Shown: piece by piece, positions 18,227 to 18,504 of the stretch
How positions within the stretch are numbered: position 1 is the first letter of the stretch
Layout: the number at the start of each line of letters is the position of its first letter
Source of the DNA: Mycogone perniciosa
Lineage: Eukaryota > Ascomycota > Sordariomycetes > Hypocreales > Hypocreaceae
Reading direction: 5' to 3'
Assembly (NCBI GenBank): GCA_025331125.1
Contig: JAOALB010000280.1
Location: forward strand, 1-18,504
DNA length: 18,504 bases
The notes under the pieces: model-generated
The model's database searches: none
What the model saw: only the letters and a program-made list of their open reading frames with translations
Told to the model about the DNA's origin: nothing
Made by a program: the position numbers and the translations under genes

Positions 18227-18504
18227 TGCATTAGGCTTTAATAATATTAATAGTATAGTTATTATTTAAAAGTCTGTAAACAGGCTATAATACATTACTT
18301 TAACATTAAAAAAAACCTATCTTTATTATAAAATAATAAATAAAAGAGGAAGTATATAGAAAATAAAAATTAGAATTTTATAATAAAAATAATAAAATTA
18401 TTTTTCTAATATTTTTATATATTTCCTTTCCTTTTAATTAATATATTATTTTAAATTAAGTATTAAATTAAAATATAAGATTATTTACACTAAGAAATAC
18501 TGTT
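18227..18504. other. AT-rich right edge, no gene seen
   Basis: Almost pure A/T with short homopolymers. It continues the RIP-type composition to the end of the window. No feature can be supported. Confidence 0.5.

Overview
The window looks like a repeat-rich, accessory part of the genome of a filamentous ascomycete (Pezizomycotina). The evidence is: single-exon genes for small secreted cysteine-rich proteins, a KP4-like killer-toxin gene, Tad1-type non-LTR retrotransposon remnants, a fungal BCS1-like AAA ATPase relic, and long AT-rich stretches almost empty of CpA/TpG and crowded with TpA. That last pattern is the signature of repeat-induced point mutation (RIP). No rRNA, tRNA, CRISPR or bacterial-type feature was seen. 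The species cannot be named from this sequence.

Layout: (1) 1-720 is AT-rich and opens with an (AAT)n microsatellite. (2) 720-2000 has balanced composition, no convincing gene, and some inverted repeats. (3) 2038-2475 (minus) is an intact KP4-like secreted protein gene. (4) About 3000-4910 (plus) is a 5'-truncated Tad-like LINE (reverse transcriptase, RNase H, zinc knuckle) broken by 16 in-frame TAG/TAA codons and one frameshift. (5) 5008-5346 (minus) is an intact gene for a 112-residue secreted six-cysteine protein, a candidate effector. (6) 5347-7146 is intergenic, with a 59-bp diverged repeat pair and a perfect 27-bp palindrome. (7) About 7147-8372 (plus) is a second, far less damaged LINE 3' fragment ending in an (AC)n tract. 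(8) 8455-9666 (plus) is a BCS1-like AAA ATPase pseudogene. (9) 9667-18504 is a strongly RIP-mutated AT isochore. Reading through its TAA/TAG codons reveals gene relics: a BTB/POZ protein (plus, about 11.6-12.3 kb), an unidentified protein (plus, about 13.2-13.9 kb), and, convergent with it, an SbcC/Rad50/gp46-like ATPase (minus, about 13.88-14.56 kb) with a possible SbcD/gp47-like region upstream (to about 15.5 kb). Near the right edge lies a cluster of nine copies of a short AGTAACT motif.

How it fits together: this is not an operon-like system. Two apparently intact secreted-protein genes, one of toxin type and one effector-like, sit among RIP-killed transposons and dead genes, as in the gene-poor compartments of two-speed fungal genomes. 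The least ordinary content is the dead phage/organelle-style SbcCD-like gene inside the AT isochore, and the clustered short motif near the right edge. Both could belong to a large RIP-inactivated mobile element, but that link is inference. In the AT isochore, depletion of TG makes TGA rare, so several frames can look protein-like. Assignments there rest on recognisable motifs and are given lower confidence.
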